Shown here piece by piece: positions 1 through 7,645 of a stretch of DNA of 27,365 nucleotides. This stretch comes from an uncultured Lachnospiraceae bacterium (GTDB lineage Bacteria; Bacillota_A; Clostridia; Lachnospirales; Lachnospiraceae). The translations under genes and the position numbers were made by a program. The notes beneath the pieces were generated by a model. The model ran no database searches, had not been told where the DNA came from, and saw nothing but the letters and a program-made list of their open reading frames with translations. Every line of letters begins with the position of its first letter. The first letter of the stretch is position 1. The DNA lies in NCBI GenBank assembly GCA_910585355.1, contig CAJUDN010000036.1:2932-30296 (forward strand), written 5' to 3'.

Positions 1-825
1 GTGACAGTGAAGACAAAACCGGCGGAGGGGACGTTAGAGGCTCCGGATGATGCCGTGTGGCAGAGCTCAAGGGCCAGTAATTCCAAGTTTGGATATGCGA
101 AATGGGAAGCTGTGTCAGACGCTGCCTATGATGTATATTTATACCGGGGAAGCAAGCAGATCCATAAGGTGACGGATCTTCATACGACTTCGTATAACTT
201 TTACCCGTATATGACTGCCAAGGGAACCTACACGTACCGGGTACGCGCGGTTCCGGTTGATGATGAAACCGCAAAGTATGCCAGTAAGAGCGAGTGGACT
301 GTTTCGGAAGAGCTGTATGTGGATTCGGATGAAGTTTCCGATGGTTCCGGACAGAAAACGAATATCCAGGATATTACTGAAAACCAGCCGGAGACCAGCC
401 AGGTGGGGTGGATTGCCCAGGGAAGCCGCTGGTATTTCCGCTATCCCGATGGGACCTATTTAAAGGATAGCTGGGGGCTCATTAGCGGCGCCTGGTATTT
501 ATTTGACAGCGCAGGCGTGATGCAGACCGGATGGCAGGAGGCCAAAGGCGTACATTATTATATGAATGAGAGCGGAGCTATGCAGACCGGGTGGCTTTCC
601 TATAACGATGCCTGGTATTACTTAAAGGATGACGGAGCCATGGCCACCGGATGGATTCAGCTTGCTGATAAAACCTATTATCTGGGAGATAACGGTCAAA
701 TGGTGACAGGATGGAAAGAGGTAGATGGACAGATGTACTATTTCTATCCGGATGGACACAAGGCTGTGAACGAATATATCAGTGGGTTTTATGTGGATTT
801 GAACGGCGTATGGAAGAAACCGTGA
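1..825 (+). CDS. Cell-wall-binding repeat protein, 3' part (5' end outside window)
   Basis: This is the C-terminal 274 residues of a secreted surface protein. Residues about 30-110 form a fibronectin-III-like beta domain (YAKWEAV ... YTYRVRAV). From about residue 135 there are six or so cell-wall-binding repeats of the choline/glucan-binding type (GWIAQGSRWYFRYPDG, GAWYLFDSAGVMQTGW, DAWYYLKDDGAMATGW). The first codon is GTG, but it is very probably an internal valine. The first residues (VTVKTKPAEGTLEAPD) line up with the middle of the next gene (LTVIAHYYPVVELDAPE), so a signal peptide and an Ig-like domain should lie upstream of the window. It is a tandem paralogue of its downstream neighbour, 28 bp away. 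The wall ligand (choline, glucan or other) cannot be told from sequence. Confidence 0.85.
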   Translation: MTVKTKPAEGTLEAPDDAVWQSSRASNSKFGYAKWEAVSDAAYDVYLYRGSKQIHKVTDLHTTSYNFYPYMTAKGTYTYRVRAVPVDDETAKYASKSEWTVSEELYVDSDEVSDGSGQKTNIQDITENQPETSQVGWIAQGSRWYFRYPDGTYLKDSWGLISGAWYLFDSAGVMQTGWQEAKGVHYYMNESGAMQTGWLSYNDAWYYLKDDGAMATGWIQLADKTYYLGDNGQMVTGWKEVDGQMYYFYPDGHKAVNEYISGFYVDLNGVWKKP

Positions 826-853
826 AAATAGGAAAGAAAGGTCTTTAGAGAAT

Positions 854-1909
854 ATGGGAAAATGGTATGAAAAGAAAGGGCTGGCCGGCGTGCTGATTGC
901 CGCCGCTCTTGGCGTTGTGACGGCGTTTCCGGTGTTGGCCGCAGGGAATACCGTGAGCTCTGTGAGAATCAGCTTTACAGACAATCTGGAGGTTGGGGAG
1001 ATTTTAGAGCCGACAGTTGCCAGCAAAACCACCGGGATCTCCATAGATTCCGTTTCCTGGGGGAAAGACCGTGAAAAATGGGCCCCGGGGAAAAAAGTGA
1101 CAGCCACAATTACCCTTTCCGTAGACGACGACAGAGAGTTTGCATCCAGCTATGGCTCCAAGTCATGTAAGATTTCCGGAGCGGACTTTTCGTCGGCAAA
1201 GGGCTCCGGGAATAAGCTGACGGTCATTGCCCATTATTATCCGGTGGTGGAGTTAGACGCGCCGGAGACAGCCGGGTGGAGTGTCGGCAACAAGTATAAG
1301 GCCATATGGAAAAAGGTGGATTATGCAACCGGATACCAGATTATCCTTTATCGGGATGAGAAGCGCCTCCGTTCCATAGACGTGTCGGGAACCAGTGTGG
1401 ATTTGTCTGAGTATATGAAAAAAGAAGGCTATTATTATTACGAAATCCGTTCTGTTGGAAAGACTAAAAGCGATTCCCAATACAGGAAAGCCAGCGAATA
1501 TGTTTCTTCCACCAATCAGCCTCTGGACGATCTGGGAGATACGGAAGGAAGATGGAAGAATTACGCGGAGGGCAAAAAGTATCGCGCCGAGGATGGAGAA
1601 TACGCGGCCAATGAGTGGTATAAAATCTCCGACCAGTGGTATTATTTTGATGATCAGGGGTACTGTGTCGTCGGTTGGAAGAAGCTGGGAGATACCTGGT
1701 ATTATATGAACGATGACGGCATTATGCTGACCGGATGGCAGAAAATTAAGGACATCTGGTATTATTTCAACGAGGATGGCTCCATGGCTGAGGGCTGGAA
1801 AATGATGGCTCCGGGTCAATGGTACTATTTTAATGCGGATGGTTCCATGGCGGCCAATACGATTGTGGAAGGAAAGCGCCTGAATGCTTCCGGGCTTTGC
1901 ATTGATTAA
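854..1909 (+). CDS. Secreted protein with fibronectin-like domain and cell-wall-binding repeats
   Basis: The 351-residue protein starts with a typical signal peptide: Lys-rich n-region, hydrophobic stretch GVLIAAALGVVTAFPVLA, and cleavage probably near VLAA-GN at about residue 31. Residues about 32-135 form an Ig-like beta domain and about 140-215 a fibronectin-III-like domain. An acidic linker (LDDLGDTEGR) leads to four or five wall-binding repeats at about 255-345 (QWYYFDDQGYCVVGW, TWYYMNDDGIMLTGW, IWYYFNEDGSMAEGW, QWYYFNADGSMA). No enzymatic domain is visible, so it may be an adhesin or a scaffold for the wall. The ribosome site is weak (GAAAGG about 14 bases upstream), consistent with coupling to the preceding paralogue. 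A hairpin terminator follows at 1955. Confidence 0.88.
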   Translation: MGKWYEKKGLAGVLIAAALGVVTAFPVLAAGNTVSSVRISFTDNLEVGEILEPTVASKTTGISIDSVSWGKDREKWAPGKKVTATITLSVDDDREFASSYGSKSCKISGADFSSAKGSGNKLTVIAHYYPVVELDAPETAGWSVGNKYKAIWKKVDYATGYQIILYRDEKRLRSIDVSGTSVDLSEYMKKEGYYYYEIRSVGKTKSDSQYRKASEYVSSTNQPLDDLGDTEGRWKNYAEGKKYRAEDGEYAANEWYKISDQWYYFDDQGYCVVGWKKLGDTWYYMNDDGIMLTGWQKIKDIWYYFNEDGSMAEGWKMMAPGQWYYFNADGSMAANTIVEGKRLNASGLCID

Positions 1910-1954
1910 ATGTAACCCAATCACAGCTACGCTTAAATAGGAAATTCAGTCGGA

Positions 1955-1987
1955 GGGCAGGTATTAAGAATACCTGTCCTCTGTTTT
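1955..1987 (+). terminator. Rho-independent terminator after the wall-binding pair
   Basis: An 11-bp stem (GGGCAGGTATT at 1955-1965 with AATACCTGTCC at 1969-1979, one G-T pair) has a 3-nt loop and is followed by a moderately T-rich stretch on the + strand. The stop codon of the convergent LysR gene lies inside the hairpin, so the structure also separates the two units. Confidence 0.7.
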
Positions 1988-2902
1988 GCTGTCTTTCATG
2001 GTGATAAGGTCCATATGGCCTGGGCTCTGGAGGAATTTATCCAGCTTTTCCTGAAACAGTTTTAAGGAATTTTTGCATTTTGTGCGCGGCGCCTGGTTTG
2101 TGACCATGTAGCAGGTCCGATCCGGAGGCGGGTCCAGAATGGGATTTATTTGTAAGGGGCGACGAACCTGGAGCGATTTGGCAACGGACAGAGGAAGAAT
2201 CGCCCATTCTCCTTCCTGGGATAAGAAGTATTCCAGAAGATTGGCTTCGTTGACAGTGACAGAGGCCTTGGGGGAGGTTCCCCACCAGTAATCATGCCAT
2301 TGTTTGTATTCCATGGAGTATGTGTGAAAGATTTCCCTGTGGGGATCCAGCTCCGTGGGATGCTTCGGTATGACTTTACTCTGTTCTTCCCGGCTGTATG
2401 TGACCAGACAAAATCTTTCCCGGAAAATGGGCACTGCTTTCAGGCCATTATAATAGACCAGATTATTAACAAATCCCACATCTATTTTCTGCATATTGAC
2501 AAATTCGTATATTTCCCAGCTATGGTGAGTGTTCAGAGACAATTTTAAGGTGGGGCATGTATGCCTCAGATGTTGGTAAAAAGGAAGCAGGGCATAATTG
2601 TTAATACTGTGGACGCCGCCAACGGAAAGCTCCATATAATCAGGGTGGAGATGCAGCCGGACAGTTTCCTCATAAAGAGCTTTCCACTGATTGGCCAGGG
2701 GAATGAAGTCTTCGCCGTAAGGGGTCAGAGAAACCGTCTTCTGACCCTTTCCACGTATAATCAGCGGCTTTCCGATTTCCTTTTCAAGAAGAGCCAGACG
2801 ATGACTTATCGTAGATTGCGAAAGAAAGAGCTGCTGCGCTGTTTTTGTGATATTGTGATTCTGAACAATGGCAAGAAAGATATTGATGTCTGTGATGGTC
2901 AT
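1964..2902 (-). CDS. LysR-family transcriptional regulator
   Basis: The 312-residue protein has the LysR plan. A winged helix-turn-helix lies at about 1-60 (FLAIVQNHNITKTAQQLFLSQSTISHRLALLEKEIG). A periplasmic-binding-protein-like effector domain runs from about 90 to 290. I chose the ATG at 2902 (MTITDINIFLAIV) over one 10 codons upstream because it puts the conserved N-terminus in place and has a G-rich ribosome site (GGGGG) just before it. The gene points away from the catabolic operon that starts at 4690, the usual arrangement of a LysR activator and its target, but an IS110 element now lies between them. A dyad of the T-N11-A kind lies just upstream. The effector is unknown; a D-amino acid derivative is a guess from context. 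Confidence 0.88.
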   Translation of the reverse strand: MTITDINIFLAIVQNHNITKTAQQLFLSQSTISHRLALLEKEIGKPLIIRGKGQKTVSLTPYGEDFIPLANQWKALYEETVRLHLHPDYMELSVGGVHSINNYALLPFYQHLRHTCPTLKLSLNTHHSWEIYEFVNMQKIDVGFVNNLVYYNGLKAVPIFRERFCLVTYSREEQSKVIPKHPTELDPHREIFHTYSMEYKQWHDYWWGTSPKASVTVNEANLLEYFLSQEGEWAILPLSVAKSLQVRRPLQINPILDPPPDRTCYMVTNQAPRTKCKNSLKLFQEKLDKFLQSPGHMDLITMKDSKTEDRYS

Positions 2903-2923
2903 AAAACCCCCATAAATTATCGA

Positions 2924-2940
2924 GTATATCAATATTATAC
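2924..2940. promoter_or_regulatory. Candidate LysR operator (GTATA-N7-TATAC)
   Basis: A perfect 5-bp inverted repeat with a 7-bp spacer lies 22 bp upstream of the chosen LysR start. It contains the T-N11-A pattern known for LysR-family boxes. Its use as an autoregulatory or operon-activating site is inference. Confidence 0.4.
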
Positions 2941-3164
2941 AACCAAATAAAACATTTTACAAATGTTTATACAAATATTATTATAGATTTATAAAGAATG
3001 AAGAGTGGAAGGGTTAATTCTTGAAAGAATACAGAGGAGCTCCTGTATTGATAAAAAATAGCCTGCAAATAAAAAGTCAAGCAAAATTTTAGGAACTTTG
3101 AAAATTTTATACAGGTTGAAAAATAGGTACCACAAATAGGCCACCGCAAAACGCTGGCCCAATG

Positions 3165-3184
3165 AAAAAGACTGGCATCTTTTT
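3165..3184 (-). terminator. Hairpin at the transposase stop codon
   Basis: A 7-bp stem AAAAAGA/TCTTTTT with a 6-nt loop overlaps the transposase TAA. Read on the - strand it is an A-rich arm, loop and T-rich arm, resembling a short rho-independent terminator. The stem is AT-rich and therefore weak. Confidence 0.35.
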
Positions 3185-4400
3185 AAGTTTCTTCGGCTTC
3201 CGTAAGAGTGGAAAGGTATTCCTTTACCCGCCCGTAATAAATGCGGAGGAACTTGTTTGCACCGGCTGTCATGTAGACGTAATAAGGCTTGCCCTGTGCC
3301 CGTTTCTTGTCCATAAAGGCATAAACGGCATCGTCAGCGGGAGAACGCTTGATGAGACCATCCATGATCTGAAAAAGGGTCTTTCGCAGGCTGGGTGAAC
3401 CTTTCTTCGTTGTATGTACGCTTTTCTGGATGTGCTTTCCGGAATCATTCTTACCGGGGTCCACACCGGCAAAGGCGGTCAGTGCCCCGCGATGCGTGAA
3501 ACGTGTCACGTCGCCGATCTCAGCCATAAGCTGAGGACCCAGGGTGGGGCCAACGCCGTTCATCGCCATGACCACCGGATATTCCGGCAGTGTGGAAGCG
3601 GTCTCGTCCATTTTCAGACGGAGGGACTCCACGGTTGTGGAAACGGCATTGAGAACTGCCACGGCCTGGTGTATCAGCCGCTTGGTACAGTCGTCCTTGG
3701 GGAACACGGCAATCAGGTCGGATGAGAGCTGATAAATCTTCCTGGCCTTGTCCGGGTTGAAATTATACCCCTTGCGTTTGCACCAGTTCTGGTAATGTCT
3801 GATAAAGGAATCCAAAGACTTGGAGCGTACGCAATCCACATGCCAGTAGGTATGGACGAAGTCCACCCATTTCTGGTGGCCGTCGTTGCGTGCGGGGCTG
3901 TCAAAGAAGTCATTGGCCCCGGGATAGGACAGGTCAAGGAGAGCGATGATGTTGTTCTTCATGGCGGTTTTTTGAGCCATAAAGAAGCCGAACTGCCGGT
4001 TCATGGTTTTGAGTTGGTTGCGTGTTTTATCCATGGTTCCATATTGCTTCAATTTGGCCCAGCGGTCAAGGGTGTAACGGGCGATTTTTTTGGAATCGGC
4101 CTTGTCGGTTTTGGGAGAACGGAGGGAATCGTCACCGAAATCCCTGATGAGGACAGGATTGACGGCACTGACAAAGATGCCGGCATCGGAAAGCCAGGAA
4201 GCGACGGGTTCGTAGTACCTGCCGGTGTGCTCCATGCAGACCCTGGTCTCCCCGTCAAGACTCCTGATCGTATCAATGAGAGAATTGATGGCGGGGAGGG
4301 TGTGCGGGACATCGCAAGGGGGCATGAGGACAATATCGCCAGGCTTGCGGATGGTGACGGTACTTTTACCTTTGGAGACATCAATACCAACAGCGTTCAT
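3183..4400 (-). CDS. IS110-family DEDD transposase (recombinase)
   Basis: The 405-residue recombinase has the two IS110 domains. The N-terminal RuvC-like DEDD domain shows D7 (AVGIDVSKGK), E57 (CMEHTGRYYEPV), and D99 and D102 (PKTDKADSKKIARYT). The C-terminal transposase-20 domain contains MNGVGPTLGPQLMAEIGD and FAGVDPGKNDSGK, where S320 is the likely catalytic serine known for this family. The reading frame is intact. The start at 4400 is preceded by AAAGGAG at good spacing; the open frame extends 18 codons further but without such a site. The gene probably encodes an active enzyme that works with a bridge RNA from the same element. Confidence 0.93.
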   Translation of the reverse strand: MNAVGIDVSKGKSTVTIRKPGDIVLMPPCDVPHTLPAINSLIDTIRSLDGETRVCMEHTGRYYEPVASWLSDAGIFVSAVNPVLIRDFGDDSLRSPKTDKADSKKIARYTLDRWAKLKQYGTMDKTRNQLKTMNRQFGFFMAQKTAMKNNIIALLDLSYPGANDFFDSPARNDGHQKWVDFVHTYWHVDCVRSKSLDSFIRHYQNWCKRKGYNFNPDKARKIYQLSSDLIAVFPKDDCTKRLIHQAVAVLNAVSTTVESLRLKMDETASTLPEYPVVMAMNGVGPTLGPQLMAEIGDVTRFTHRGALTAFAGVDPGKNDSGKHIQKSVHTTKKGSPSLRKTLFQIMDGLIKRSPADDAVYAFMDKKRAQGKPYYVYMTAGANKFLRIYYGRVKEYLSTLTEAEET

Positions 4401-4424
4401 AAGAAAAACTCCTTTAAAAAGAAA

Positions 4425-4605
4425 TAGCAATGGAGAGAAACCAGATTTACTCATTGCCTATTCAATCTACTGGGGTGTCACACGAACGCCCATGGGTTCA
4501 ACCTGCGTAAAACGAATGCTGGGAATGAGGGCTGGTTGGCTGACTATTCTACGGACGTAAAGTCCAAGGAGGACTCGGCCAGACCCATTGCCTTACTCAT
4601 TCTAA
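4425..4605 (-). ncRNA. Candidate IS110 bridge RNA region
   Basis: About 200 bases upstream of the transposase start hold no open frame of note but several potential stems: AGTCC/GGACT at 4561-4575, an alternative GGAC/GTCC at 4553-4565 that would compete with it, and the palindrome CCCATGGG at 4489-4496. Members of the IS110 group are known to transcribe a bridge RNA from this position, with loops that pair with target and with the element's own ends. The motif TTACTCATT occurs at 4447-4455 and again at 4593-4601, as expected if one copy is a donor guide and the other the element end. Loop assignment is not possible by eye. Confidence 0.35.
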
Positions 4606-4631
4606 CAGCTTAAGCAACAAGAAGGATAATA

Positions 4632-4650
4632 ACCTAACTGGATGTTAGGT
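4632..4650. promoter_or_regulatory. Inverted repeat upstream of the catabolic operon
   Basis: ACCTAAC and GTTAGGT form a perfect 7-bp dyad with a 5-bp centre, 40 bp before the permease start and just outside the presumed IS end. It could be an operator or a short hairpin in the leader. No convincing -35/-10 pair was found in this stretch; TATATT at 4665-4670 is the best -10 candidate. Confidence 0.35.
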
Positions 4651-4689
4651 ATATCAACCATAAATATATTGTAGTAGGAGGTATTATTT

Positions 4690-6021
4690 ATGGAATTTGG
4701 AAGTTGGGCAATTATCAATCCCCCTTCACTGCTGGCGTTGATTCCCCTGCTGGTGATGATCATTCTCGCAATGAAGGGACATTCAACTACTGCTGCGTGC
4801 AGTGTTGGCATCATTGTTGCGGCTCTTCTGATGGGACAGAATGTGAAGCTGCTGGGGGCGGCTTTTCAGAAAAGTCTGTCTTCCTCTACCGCTTTCATCG
4901 GCGTTATTATCATGATAGGAAGCGGACTGGGAGTACTGATGACAGAAGCAAAAATCACGCAGACTCTGGTTTACTGGATCGTCAAGGGAATCGGAGTGAA
5001 TACCCAGGCCAAAGGAAAAGCAGCTCTGTTGGTGAGTTCTGTGTTATCCTGTGGTCTTCTCGGAACCATGGGCGGCGGAAATTCAGTAATTGCGCCGATC
5101 ATGATCCCCATTCTTGCAAATCTGGGAATTACTCCCAGCGTAGCGGCAGTCCTGTTTAAGATTGGCGGAGAAATGGGACTGGTATTGGGGCCTCTTACGG
5201 GTGTGACGCTGATTACAATGGAAGTAACGGGTCTTTCTTACGGTGAACTAATGGTGGGGGCTGCAATTCCTTTTGCCGTGTTCTTCATCGGAGGAGCTTG
5301 GTTTTCCACCATAAGGACTCAAAAGAGAACCGAGGGGAAAGAACGGTATGTGATCAGCGAAGATATGAAAGATATCAGTTCTATTGTAGTGTCGCCCAGG
5401 GAGAAAATGAACGCGATCATATTCTTATGCTCCTTTTTACTGCTGATTGTATATGGAATCATAACAAAACAGGGAACCAGCTACGCGCTGATGGTTATGA
5501 TTATTTTATCTATTATTATTGGAATTACAAATCGCATTTCCATCGACAATGTGGTAAAATATCTTACGAAAGGGGGTGCTTCCCAGGCAGGCATGCTTTT
5601 AATGTTCATCTCCATTGATGTTCTTCTTACCATGGTGACAGGCGCAGGAGGATTCGAGGCTCTGTCAGGCCTTCTTGGCGGTCTGGTTGGAAACAGCCCT
5701 ACTGCAGTTATGCTGATTGCTTCTGTTGTGGGGGGCTTTGGAATTGAGGCAGCCGCTGTTGCAGAAATCAAGATCATTGCAGAAATGTTTCTGGGGGTGG
5801 CGACGACGGCAGGTCTTCCTATGACCATGTTCGCTATTTCAATTATCGCAGCCACCCGTATTACAGGCTCCATGTATCCCACAAGTAATTTCGCAATCGC
5901 TTTGGGCGTTGCCCAGTGTGATAATACAAAGGAAGTGCTTCGGGCATTATGGGCGGCGTGCGCCAGTGTATGTGCATTTATTTTGGTGTGGGCATTCGTT
6001 GGCGTCTGGATTTTGACTTGA
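4690..6021 (+). CDS. Ion-transporter-superfamily permease (GntP/NhaC-like)
   Basis: The 443-residue protein is almost wholly hydrophobic with about 10-12 membrane segments. Two internally similar halves are joined by a charged loop at about 205-240 (RTQKRTEGKERYVISEDMKD). Glycine-rich re-entrant-like stretches occur in each half (CGLLGTMGGGNSVIAPIMIPI and GGFGIEAAAVAEIKIIAEMF), as in gluconate/anion and Na+/H+ antiporter relatives of the ion-transporter superfamily. It probably drives uptake of the substrate of the downstream enzymes using H+ or Na+. The start has AGGAGG nine bases upstream. It is the first gene of a tight operon, 17 bp before the deacylase. The substrate is inferred from context only, and I cannot decide between the GntP and NhaC families. 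Confidence 0.8.
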   Translation: MEFGSWAIINPPSLLALIPLLVMIILAMKGHSTTAACSVGIIVAALLMGQNVKLLGAAFQKSLSSSTAFIGVIIMIGSGLGVLMTEAKITQTLVYWIVKGIGVNTQAKGKAALLVSSVLSCGLLGTMGGGNSVIAPIMIPILANLGITPSVAAVLFKIGGEMGLVLGPLTGVTLITMEVTGLSYGELMVGAAIPFAVFFIGGAWFSTIRTQKRTEGKERYVISEDMKDISSIVVSPREKMNAIIFLCSFLLLIVYGIITKQGTSYALMVMIILSIIIGITNRISIDNVVKYLTKGGASQAGMLLMFISIDVLLTMVTGAGGFEALSGLLGGLVGNSPTAVMLIASVVGGFGIEAAAVAEIKIIAEMFLGVATTAGLPMTMFAISIIAATRITGSMYPTSNFAIALGVAQCDNTKEVLRALWAACASVCAFILVWAFVGVWILT

Positions 6022-6038
6022 GCAGAGGGAGGTAGCTT

Positions 6039-7643
6039 ATGTATGATTATTGTATCAGAAATGGCCTCATTGTGGACGGTACAGGAGAAAAACCGTATTA
6101 TGCGGATCTTTGTATAGAGAATGGAAGGATTGCGGAAATTACGGATTCCCCGCTCCAACCCTCCAAACATGAGATTAACGCGGCGGGAAAGGTAGTTTCC
6201 CCTGGATTCATTGATATTCACTGTCATTCAGATTTGACCAGAAGAACAGATAATTCTGCTGAGAATAAGCTGTATCAGGGCGTTACCATGGAAATCGGCG
6301 GGAACTGCGGGCTGTCCATTGTGCCCGCGCCCAGAGAAGAACCAGCCCACGATACATTTGTGAGAAATATTCTCCAGACGCTTCCTGTTACATACACGCC
6401 GGACCGCTATGGGCTTTATGATGTCAAAGATTACGCCAGATTTATGGAAGATGTGAAGGGTCCTATCCATATGGGGACTCTGGTTGGACATAATGCGCTT
6501 CGGGCTTATGTTGTGGGATATGAAAAAAGGGACGCCACGCCAGAAGAAATGGCACAGATGAAGACGCTTCTCGGAGAGATGTTAAAGCAGGGAGCATTCG
6601 GGCTGTCTCTGGGGTTAGTATATTCTCCCGGCATTTTCTGTAAGACAGAAGAACTGGTTGAGCTGGCAATGGTGGTAAAAGAGCACAACGGTATGCTGGC
6701 TGTCCATATGAGAGACGAGAGTGACCATATTTTTGAGGCCATGGATGAGATTTTCTACGTGGCAAAGAGGAGCGGCGTTCATTTGCATATCTCCCATGTG
6801 AAGCTGATGGGAAAGGCAAACTGGGGTTTGGCATCTAAAGTACTGGAAAAAATAGAACAGGCAAAGGAGGACGGCCTCTGCATTACCGCCGACCAGTATC
6901 CCTACGATGCCTCCAGCACCGGTCTCAGCCGCACAGTTCCGGCCTGGGCCCATGCCGGAGGAACAAAGGCTATGCTGGAACGTTTACAGGACCCGGATCT
7001 GCTTCCTAAAATAAAAGTGGAAATGCAGGAGGAAATCGAACGCAGAGGCGGAGCAGACTGCATTCGCATCAGCAATACGAATCATTATCTTCCGGAGATT
7101 GAAGACTATACTCTGGATGCAATCGCAAGGCTATGGGATATGCCTTATGTGGACGCTGCAGTGAAGATTCTCCTTACGTGCGGCGGAAGCGCGGGGGTAA
7201 TCTCCCATTCCATCAGCCCTGAAGACATGAAGAAAATTATGGAACAGCGTTGGATTTGTGTTGGAAGCGACGGAGCCACATATAAATACAGTGAGGTGGA
7301 AGAAGAAGGGCGGCCGCACCGCAGAAGTTTTGGAACGTTTCCAATTTTTCTGGAGACCGTGCGGGAAAGCCGGATGATGCCCCTGGAGGCTGCCATTTAC
7401 AAGATCACAGGATGCCCGGCCAAAGCTCTTAATTTAAAAGACAGGGGCATATTAAAACCAGGAAACCAGGCGGATATTACAGTTTTCGATTTTGAATCTA
7501 TAAAAGATCTGTCCACATATAATAAGCCCGGCGTAAAGCCGTCCGGCATTGAGTATGTGTTTGTTTCCGGGGAGCCGGCTCTCTGGGAAGGTGCCGCCAC
7601 AGGAACAGGGAAAGGGGAATTTATTAAAAAAGGAGAAGTTTAG
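6039..7643 (+). CDS. N-acyl-D-amino-acid deacylase (D-aminoacylase family)
   Basis: The 534-residue amidohydrolase removes an acyl group from N-acyl-D-amino acids in its best-known relatives. The metal-binding and catalytic landmarks are present: HxH at 61-63 (PGFIDIHCHSD), C90 in GGNCGLS, H223 in AVHMRDES, H250/H253 in LHISHVK, and D411 in VGSDGAT. The N-terminal and C-terminal beta-sandwich strands (IRNGLIVDGTG; GNQADITVFDF) are those of amidohydrolases, and the length is typical of the family. It starts 17 bp after the permease with GGGAGG upstream, and its stop is two bases before the next start, so it is clearly in an operon. Dihydropyrimidinase-like activity is less likely given the D-aminoacylase motifs. 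The true acyl substrate is unknown. Confidence 0.85.
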   Translation: MYDYCIRNGLIVDGTGEKPYYADLCIENGRIAEITDSPLQPSKHEINAAGKVVSPGFIDIHCHSDLTRRTDNSAENKLYQGVTMEIGGNCGLSIVPAPREEPAHDTFVRNILQTLPVTYTPDRYGLYDVKDYARFMEDVKGPIHMGTLVGHNALRAYVVGYEKRDATPEEMAQMKTLLGEMLKQGAFGLSLGLVYSPGIFCKTEELVELAMVVKEHNGMLAVHMRDESDHIFEAMDEIFYVAKRSGVHLHISHVKLMGKANWGLASKVLEKIEQAKEDGLCITADQYPYDASSTGLSRTVPAWAHAGGTKAMLERLQDPDLLPKIKVEMQEEIERRGGADCIRISNTNHYLPEIEDYTLDAIARLWDMPYVDAAVKILLTCGGSAGVISHSISPEDMKKIMEQRWICVGSDGATYKYSEVEEEGRPHRRSFGTFPIFLETVRESRMMPLEAAIYKITGCPAKALNLKDRGILKPGNQADITVFDFESIKDLSTYNKPGVKPSGIEYVFVSGEPALWEGAATGTGKGEFIKKGEV

Positions 7644-7645
7644 GT

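Larger units (their letters stand above)
3120..4610 (-). mobile_element. IS110-family insertion sequence (boundaries approximate)
   Basis: A complete IS110-type transposase gene is flanked by about 60 bp on its 3' side and about 200 bp of non-coding sequence on its 5' side. IS110 elements usually lack clear terminal inverted repeats and make no obvious target duplication, so exact ends cannot be read here. The left end is placed near 4600 because a TTACTCATT/CATTGCCT motif there (4586-4601) is repeated at 4447-4459 inside the element. The right end is placed before a GGCCA/TGGCC hairpin at 3139-3160. The insertion separates a LysR gene from a divergent operon. Confidence 0.75.

Noticed and set aside
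622..1924. Two long - strand open frames opposite the wall-binding proteins
   Set aside because: The + strand shows signal peptide, repeats and domain structure; the - strand frames have no start signals or known motifs.
3027..3050. AGGAGCTCCT palindrome between LysR and the IS as a terminator
   Set aside because: It has no T run on either strand, and no transcript is expected to end there; it could be chance in an AT-rich gap.
3795..4427. A 210-codon + strand open frame opposite the transposase
   Set aside because: It is antisense to a well-conserved IS110 transposase, lacks a ribosome site and has no recognisable domain; it is a shadow of GC-rich coding sequence.
5481..6227. A 248-codon - strand open frame opposite the permease and deacylase start
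   Set aside because: It spans two clearly coding genes on the + strand and reads as low-complexity complement of membrane-segment codons.
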